NCBI GenBank assembly: GCA_037176845.1
Contig: JAYKXP010000357.1
Span: forward strand, 1 to 22,794
From: Paramarasmius palmivorus
Lineage: Eukaryota; Basidiomycota; Agaricomycetes; Agaricales; Marasmiaceae
DNA length: 22,794 nt
Direction of reading: 5' to 3'
This document shows, piece by piece, positions 15,652 to 22,794 of this stretch. The translations under genes were made by a program, and so were the position numbers. The notes beneath the pieces were generated by a model that saw only the letters and a list, made by a program, of their open reading frames with translations, was not told the origin of the DNA and did not search any database. Positions within the stretch are counted from its first letter, which is position 1; each line of letters begins with the position of its first letter.

Positions 15652-16385
15652 ATGGTGAGTGCTATCTGTTTCGATGCTGGTTTGCTCACCAACGCTAGCG
15701 CGCGCTTCTTCAGGAAGCACGGCAGGTTCCGATGATGATGACGAGCTTTGACTCAACCGCCTACAACATTGGTATGCCTCTCCTTTCCTGCTATACGATG
15801 TTCTTTATAAACTGGTCCCGAGCATCTTTCCGTATCTTTTCATACCTCACCCCATCAATGCGTCGGCCCCTAAGGATCTTCGGTGGCATTTCACGATGCG
15901 CACGCGAGGTTACACGGTCGACAAGTGAAACCAGATAGTAAGGATACTGTCTTCAGCTTTCTTCCCAAAATTCTGAAGTTCAACGATCCCAGTTCCGCAG
16001 TAGATTGCACATCTGTGATGCCGGATCCCATTCACTACAATCACCTTCCTCATGTTGGCCGCGTTTCGATCGTTGAGACCAGACGAACCCTTAGAATGCA
16101 TGGATGCCCAACACATGTATGTGGCATGTAACAAACTAACCAATGGGACTTCAGGAAGTGTGCGTTTGCTTGCAGGATTAGGTATTCCGGGTTCAGGGAA
16201 ACTGCACATAAAGACTTCACTGAGGAACTGCTTCGCTTTTCCCTTTCCTCCCCCTACTGAACCAGCTGGAACTTTCCGCGTCTCTACCTCGTCGATTCTT
16301 GCATCAGTGGCCTTGCTGGAGACCAAGTGATTCGCTGGATATTATAAAAAAGAGCTGTTGAACTCGGGTGGCGGAGTTCCGGATG
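15652..16385 (+). pseudogene. Coding-like spliced region of unknown family, probably broken
   Basis: Joining ATG (15652-15654) to 15714-15771 and 15875-16116, with intervening segments starting GTGAGT and GTATGC, gives about 100 open codons (MEARQVPMMMTSFDSTAYN near the start, LPHVGRVSIVE near the end). A further intron-like segment, 16117-16154 (GTATGT, AAACTAACC, TTCAG), is in phase with a different frame. That frame (ITFLMLAAFRSLRPDEPLE before, FRETAHKDFTEELLRFS after, ISGLAGDQVIRW further on) looks protein-like too, but is closed by TGA near 16258 and TAA near 16339. Conflicting frames and stops suggest decay or sequence errors. I do not recognise the protein. A tiny first exon would match the two clear genes here. 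Confidence 0.35.
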
Positions 16386-16701
16386 GTAAGGTTCTTCGTT
16401 CGGGTACTCTGGGAGCAGTTGGGCCTATGATCGTAAGGTTGACAAACTGTGACCACTCGCTTCGAGCGATTTAGCCTGTGACGGCGAACAGTAGACCATG
16501 GAACACGTTCTTTGACGGAGGGTGCGTTACGGATAATGTCGAATCGTTATTCACAATAACTCATCTCCTCATCATCGCTTTCTTATGGATCGATCCTATT
16601 CACAGAATACACAAATCTCCACTACAAATCTGCGCGCCACAGTAGAGGTATTTCTCTTTCATCGAATCACCCATGCTGACTATGTGTTGATGTTTCTCAA
16701 G

Positions 16702-16832
16702 GCTCTCCTATAGGTAATGCACAAATACATGTCTGGGATCGACGCTAATTTGGAGTCCTTATGTGGCCTTACACATCGTACCTTTTCGACACTCTCAGGG
16801 TTCGACAGACAATACTCCGAGGTCACTCCTAG
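16702..16832 (+). pseudogene. WD40-repeat remnant
   Basis: After a possible acceptor (TTTCTCAAG), one frame reads GNAQIHVWDRR, then TAA (16746-16748), then about 25 codons and QTILRGHS, then TAG (16830-16832). A V/I-x-V-W-D end of one blade followed at this spacing by L-x-GHS is typical of WD40 repeats. The two stops could derive from CAA and CAG by single C-to-T changes. It may extend to about 17100, where more protein-like scraps occur. It is not part of BUB3. Confidence 0.35.
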
Positions 16833-18493
16833 GTACCTTGCGACGTGCAACTGTTTCAGCTCCGAGGCCCTACTTCCCCGACGGGATATACAAAGGAGTG
16901 AATTTCCTCTCGTACGTGTGCTTTGTTCTGATGAGGGGATCCGAGTCTAATCATCACCGCTGTCAGTTGGGCATCCGCGTCTGTTCCTCTGCACACACTT
17001 ACTAGACACGGGAAGACTGTCATCTATGCGCTCTACACCACATATGGTTTTTAAATTCCAGAAATTCGAGCAAGCACTCCAGGTCGAATGTCACCGCTGT
17101 TTTTAATATCAGCGACATCACCTCTTCGCTGAATCCATGGTGCGTTTTATTGTCTTTTTACTCTCGAAAATGAAAAGTTCGTCGGCTGATCTAGACCCGA
17201 CACAGTGGACCGATGATGGCGGATGGAATATTGACTTCTATCTCTGGGTAGTGTGGTCATCTGATGCTGGATGGATGTGATTAAAGTCTGATTCATCCCT
17301 AATGGTCTTGACGCTAGATAACGACTTGGGGCGGTCTGTGTTATGAGGTAAAGTAAAGGGGAGAGGGATAATATTTTCTGTCAGGTAGGACTTCACCTCC
17401 TAGTTGGTTTGCGACCTTTAACTTCCCTAATTCATCAACAGCACTTATCACCTGAAATTGAGGATTGATGGTTCTTCCGCCCGATTACTCAAGAGGCCGC
17501 GGATATCATTCTTCGTATTGGATTTCTGTGACTGCTGTACGTCTAGACTTTTCATGAATTCATGGAATTTTCTTACCCTGCACACATACGCCACCATCAA
17601 TGGCAACTCCTTAGAACTTGCACGTACACCAGTACCACCAACAAATGCGGCACCCTAGAGCTGGACAACCCGAGCATATGATATCCCAAGAGCTGCGCTG
17701 TTCGATATGTAGCATGCTAGACATGCGGCTGTTGTATCGTTGCTTCAGTCTTGTCCATAGACGGTCCTACTCTCGAGTCTATCCTAGCGGCGACCTTATG
17801 GACTCTCAGTACCTGTCCCCCAGATTCTGAGGGCTTGTGAATAAACAGACTTCATTTCAGCTTTCATCATGTGGGTATGAACCTATTTCACAAACGGGGT
17901 TGCCCATTTTCCCTCGACCCTTGATGGAGTTTAAAGCGCCCCGTGGTTTAATTTCGGAGACTCGGAGTCCACGTGCCGCTTTGGCCGTTCATTTTGGCGA
18001 TACGCCATGTCATTCCTTTCCCATCAGCTTATCATTCACACAGGCTAGCCGATAACTCTTTTTGTTCTTTTTCTGCGTGGAGTCTCTCCACCACTTCTTC
18101 CAAGAAGATGGCTCGGAATTCGAAGGAGAATGTCCAGAACTCAAATCAAGACGCATATATTCGGTTCAGGGCTATGGGCATTTCGATTATCATTGCAGAC
18201 TTTTTACTCGATAGGCAATAATGTCAAGGATGGATGAGCAGGCAAATAATATTTTTAATAGCGCGATGAGTGATGGTGATGAAAGGCGTGCCGCAGGGAT
18301 TAGGGTTATAATGCGGGGGATAGATGGTATGAAGTGTCTGAAAAGTCGTGAATGGGATGGTGAGTCGTAAAATGTTGTACAACGTGTCGCGCATTAAAGT
18401 TTATGATAGATTAAAACAACAACAGTGAAGGGATGTTGCCATCGTCGTGCAAAACCGCAACCAGGACGGTAGAAGACGTCGTCGAGACGGGAT
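16833..18493. other. No supported gene; scattered coding-like scraps
   Basis: Short frames of 60-80 codons on the plus strand, none with a recognisable domain. Splice-like signals occur, such as TTCATCAACAG near 17441. In an alternate frame near 17460-17520 the text WFFRPITQEAADIILRIG looks protein-like but is isolated. Probably decayed gene sequence. Confidence 0.35.
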
Positions 18494-19434
18494 CTACACG
18501 TACGCGAAGAGGAAAAGGGGCTCGAGGCCTGGAGGAATAAAAAGGAAAACGATATGACTAACACGGAAGACAAGGAAGTTTTGAGGAGGGTTGATACATG
18601 AGCTCACCGTTCCATGGATAGAGGTGCGCAGGGATAATACATACTGGAGGACGTTGAGAAGATGAACCAAGAATGTCATCATGAAAGCTAGCCCGATTGA
18701 GTCATGCACGATACGAGAAAGCCTAAAACGATGCCCAGAACTGATCCCGTCGAAATTCATCAAGCCGTCGACCACTTTGGCTCGAGGCGTTGCTGCGGTG
18801 GCTATACTCCTGGCTGTACTGTGGGTGTACTCGGGGCGCTTAGTCGATATATGAGTCTTGCGATGTAATCTGGTCGAAATCGGCCGTTTGATAAGCTCGA
18901 CTATCGTGAGTGTGGTACTTTGGGACACAAAGATCAATAGGCGGTATCGAGTTGATATCGAAGTCACCGCTTGCGAGAGCATGGCGGACTCGCCATGCCA
19001 CTCGAGCTGCTGTCAGGGAGTATGTGGAGTAGCCGATATCAACCTGCATCTCATAGGCATGAATTCTGCTCTTGGTGCATCTCGGGGAGCAAGTGTCAGG
19101 TTAACATTGCGGGCCACGCTGGGAGATTGCCAGGTTGAGGCAGCATATTGGAGGTTGGTGGTGAGAAAGACCAGCAGCAGTGATTGAAGGTCCGGAGACC
19201 CGAAGCGATCGACGAGGCGCGGGGAGAGGGAGAGATGATGCTGTGTGCTGGATGGTGCTATGGGACTCGGACTCGTGGGCATCGTGACGGGGCTGCAGCA
19301 GATGATGGTACGTTTTTATTTGGCTGTTGCTTGTGGTGTGAAGACATGTCATTACATCGACTGCAGTAGATCGGAAAGACTAGAGTGGATGTCAGAAGAC
19401 AACATCGCGTTCGACACGGAAGACAATTACTCAC
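18494..19434 (-). other. Weak coding potential on the minus strand, unassigned
   Basis: An open minus-strand frame of 162 codons (18982-18494) includes a hydrophobic stretch (IGLAFMMTFLVHLLNVLQY). Two overlapping open frames lie just upstream at 18840-19282. No domain is recognised and the frames do not connect cleanly by obvious GT-AG introns. Possibly a decayed or poorly sequenced gene, possibly chance. Confidence 0.25.
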
Positions 19435-20055
19435 CTGTAGCCTTGATGGGCAGTATTCAGGTTCATTGGAGGCATTACAGTGTTGATGAGGTCGGTTACA
19501 TCGAAAGTTGGCCAGACTTCCTCCGCAGATATTGCGCGTTGGCGGAACGGCGAACGAGATTCATTGGTAGCGTGAGGGAGACGTTGGGCAGGAAGGTGTT
19601 GTAGGGTTTAGAGTCGGAACCTGGATGGTTTGATTTACGACATCGGGGTGGAGTTGGTGCTGAGCGGAACGACCTTGAAGGCCGAGGTGCGGTAGGAGGA
19701 ATGATAAATGATATCGACTTGTTAGTTTCTTCCTCGACTTCACCCTTTCGCGGCTTATGCTTCTTGTTCCTAGCCTTCCCATCCTTATCCATGACCCTTC
19801 TGTGGGACGATTATCAATAGTTCGGATTACAACTGCTCGTGCTCATTCTTCTTCTCCTTCGCAAAATCTCCCAATACTTCTCTCTTCTGAGCAGTGACTT
19901 CCTACAGCTGGCTGATGGCCTTCGACAATTCGGTCCTGGCGTTGCTTCTTCGTTACGGGGGGATATTCAGAGGCGCTTTCTTCCTGAGCCTGCTGGCGCT
20001 CCTCGACAGCACTTCCTTCGGAAGAGATTGAGGCTTCTCGGGCGCTTGATGTAGT
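19435..20055 (-). pseudogene. Coiled-coil and lysine-rich coding remnant
   Basis: On the minus strand 19936-19826 reads as a heptad-like charged segment (TELSKAISQL, stop, EVTAQKREVLGDFAKEKKN, EHEQL, stop). The stops are TAG (19904-19902) and TAA (19829-19827). In another frame 19792-19496 is open for 98 codons and begins MDKDGKARNKKHKPRKGEVE, lysine- and glutamate-rich. The region ends at a donor-like CAG|GTGAGT (minus, 19435/19434). The stops fit single C-to-T changes of CAG and CAA. Together this looks like a decayed protein gene of unknown family. Two real overlapping genes are unlikely. Confidence 0.3.
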
Positions 20056-22794
20056 CCTCGTCACCTTTTCTTGGGACGACGCCTACGTCAACGCTCGCAG
20101 AAGATGATTTACGACCGTTTGGGGGATGGGGATGATGATGTGTGGATAGGTGTATGATGAATCGTGTGTAGGGTTCGCATTAGAGGTGGAGGTGTTGTAC
20201 ATGATGAAGATTAAAGCGAAGTGAACGGTGTCGGAGTTCAAAGGACGTGAAAACTAGAAGGCGTACGAGTAAGGACTGTCGTGAGGTTGTGTGATGAAGT
20301 GAATGGAAAGCGCGTGGCGTTTGTGAAATGATAGCTCAAAGAGTTGGCGGACGGGTGTGTCTCGTACGTCTCTTCGTAGTGATATAGTAGGGTGAGAGAT
20401 AGTATTCATCAGTTTGGGGTTATGCTGAAGAGACACGCTACATCACAACGGATTCGGTTTCGAGCGTGCGGAGTTACGCCATGAATGAAACTATTGTTCA
20501 AGGAGTGGTGGTGCTTGTCGATTGGAGGGACAATGGAGGATGGTAGGAAACAAAGTCGTAAGGATAGGAAGGGAAATGGAGGTATGCCGGGACCTCCTGC
20601 ACGCAATTAGGGGGAAACGGAGGAAAGATAATTTGGGAGGTTGTCGCTTTGGAACTGCTGTACCGTTTTCTTTGTCTCTGGTGGTAACCGCAGATTGCGA
20701 GCTCCGATGCAAAAGACAATAAGCACAAGCGGGGCACAATCGAAAACAATACGACGGGTTGTTTTATAGTGATCTTGGACGATAAACTCGCGCTTAAAAA
20801 CTCCGTTAGGGTTGCACGCCCAATGGTCGCACAGCAATTGATCTCATTGTGTGTCCATATTAGGGAAGGAGTCGAGGGACCATCGAAATCATAGATCCAC
20901 AAGATATGATGATGTTGTAAGTGTTTGGTAATAGAGATGGAATTCGTCCTTATTGTCTTTTACGCTTGGTCTCGACACCGCTTTCCCGGACATTTTGGCC
21001 CGAGCGCGAGTCAGCCTCAACATATTCCACACTATGTCATCTTTACCCATGGACCGATGACTCACGTAAATTCATCAGGCCCTTCTGGAATTCAAGTCAT
21101 ATGGGACTCTTCGGGTGTTATGAGCATCCTCGCGCACATCCTGCCCAATTATCTACCTTGAATGAACGGACCTGTGACTACTGAAGCTTGCATCAGCTAT
21201 GCCTTTCTTCTGGTATGGAATCACCGTTATTTTCACCCCGCTTAGGTTTCTAGCTTATGTTTCGATATGTTTCAGGCACGTGGTAAAAGCTTATCAGATT
21301 CACGCCTCATTTCGGTTATCCATCGAGCGCTTCAACTTTTCCAAAAAAGGCAATCATGAACCGACCGTTCGTCCTTCAAGGGCTATCACCAAAAACTCCT
21401 TCCCTAATCAGCCAGCATTCCTCACACGTGTTCTTCGGTGGCTGTGTTTCTTTCGATTGAGTTTCTCAATAGCAATGGCGTCAGGAAAAGCTTTTCGCGT
21501 AGTATCATCTCCGTTCACTGCTTCACTCGCCCTGTCCATATTAATTGTACATTTTCGCCATGCTCCGACTACGCAATATACATCTCGGGTTCTGGTGGTC
21601 ACGGGCCATCTCCCTTTGTCCCGTAGATGAGACATTACGCGTCTTGTCTTTGGACGCGAGGCGAGGACATTGGCACCATACGGCGCTACGTACTCCAACC
21701 ACGGGTTAGTTCCGTGTATCGATGAACGGATTCTCATTCAACCCTTGCTGTCCGAGGATATCTGCTTCTCCAGTATGAAAACCCAGGTCGGTTTGCATGG
21801 GATCAATCTTGATTCCATGTCTCAGTACGCTTGGACCATCCCGTGCTTCTTCCATCTCACCTTGTTCACGACATCCTAATGGTTCTCAGACTCTGACTCG
21901 ATACACAACCTAAAACATGAGTCAGAAGAATAGTTAAGATCAATCTGGCGGGTATGTTCTTTCGCTTCTATATCGGTCTTTATATCACGAAAGTGCGGCT
22001 CAGTCATCCCGGTTCTTCCCTTTATTGGGGACCAAGTTTAGCTATTCTAGCTCGCCCTGTGTATGAAGGGACAGAGTTTCTACGTGACGAGTAATGTTCG
22101 TGGCGTAGTCGACTTCTTTATATCAAGATATCATATTCCAGGACCTTCTTTTCTCACGGCAGCCCGACTCTGTACATGGCTAAAGCTACTCCATGGTGGA
22201 TTATTCAGTGCCCTCACACACCCACGGCATATCAATTGTGCCAGAAAACGCTCGGCCGGATCATGCATATACGTACGACTAATTTACGATTCTCACTCGG
22301 ACTGGTTCCTCTCGATCCCACTTCACCTGTAATTTTCCAAAACGGCGGCACAATGGTGAGAACGAGGCTACTAGCATATGGCACTTAAACATTGCATGAA
22401 TAAGTCGTTGCGCCACTCGGCTAGCTCTTCTAGGATCGGTGATGTGAAAATCTACGTACTGAACGTGATTTAGAACAATGTCGTTCTACTTACCGGGGAT
22501 ATGGGAGAAGGAGTGACAGCTTTGAAGGCAACAATGGGGAACTAGTCAGCACATTCACCTAGTCAGGTTTCACGCTTTGGTGCATGAAATACGACGGATT
22601 TGTTTATATTAACGTCGTACGACGCAGTTTCTTCGGTTATTCGCGATCGAATCATTACGCGCAAACTTGCAAGACCTGGGGAGTCACATTTCAATCACGA
22701 TAAATATTATTACACGATCGGCTTTTACTGATGATCTTCGAGGCTAGATCTTATCACTGTAACCGTCACCGCCCCCGCAGGAGCTTTTTGGAAG
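20056..22794. other. No supported gene to the window end
   Basis: Open frames of up to 143 codons exist on both strands (for example 21199-21630 plus, 20498-20902 minus) but have no recognisable domain. Fragments such as INCTFSPCSDYAIYISGSG near 21530-21595 and VDETLRVLSLDARRG near 21624-21668 faintly recall WD40 text in two different frames, too weak to annotate. No hairpin cassette of the subtelomeric type is seen. Confidence 0.4.

Noticed and set aside
15910..16326. 138-codon minus-strand frame opposite the unknown spliced region
   Set aside because: The plus strand shows phased intron-like segments over the same span. The minus frame has no recognisable content.
21438..21668. WD40-like text in two frames
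   Set aside because: Only fragments (FSPCSDY-type and DETLRVLSLD-type) in different frames. Too weak to separate from chance.

Overview
The window begins at a chromosome end and reads inward. Bases 1-214 are a CCCCTAA array (TTAGGGG on the minus strand), so the left edge is a telomere. The organism is most likely a basidiomycete fungus, probably an agaricomycete. The clear genes have 50-55 nt GT-AG introns with CTAAC/CTRAY-type branch sites, one gene carries a DUF6699-type domain (abundant in mushroom-forming fungi), and BUB3 has a fungal-type sequence.

Layout. (1) 1-214: telomere. (2) 215-1370: AT-rich subtelomere with no recognisable gene. (3) About 1373-10265: a 9-kb array with no convincing protein gene, built from diverged copies of a cassette. 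Each cassette has a cluster of short inverted repeats in a conserved order, bracketed by an interrupted palindrome of the form CATCGTC-N3-GACGATG. Next to it lies a purine-rich exon-like module of about 70-80 nt between two intron-like segments of 50-61 nt. Six such modules lie on the minus strand (1912-6585) and one clear plus one degenerate copy on the plus strand (7108-7817). The orientation flips near a 51-bp near-perfect palindrome at 6744-6794. Stem arms change between copies in a paired, compensatory way, so base pairing rather than sequence appears to be kept. The minus-strand modules point toward the telomere, the same sense as a TERRA-type transcript. This array is the best candidate in the window for an undescribed system: structured, possibly spliced non-coding RNA loci, or DNA cruciform arrays. 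(4) 10266-10978: intergenic with a TATA-like box. (5) 10979-11890: a two-exon DUF6699 gene. (6) 11891-14037: intergenic, ending in a promoter-like segment with an E-box and an MCB (ACGCGT) site. (7) 14038-15491: BUB3, seven exons, with one frameshift in exon 6. (8) 15492-22794: no intact gene that I can name. It holds coding-like but broken stretches: an unknown spliced frame at 15652-16385, a WD40 remnant at 16702-16832 and a coiled-coil/lysine-rich remnant on the minus strand at 19435-20055.

The two clear genes do not form a pathway; they are independent single-copy-type fungal genes beside a repetitive chromosome end. Both begin with a 7-nt first exon. No tRNA, rRNA, CRISPR array or recognisable transposase or reverse transcriptase was seen. 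No searches or folding calculations were run. All domain assignments come from reading translations by eye.
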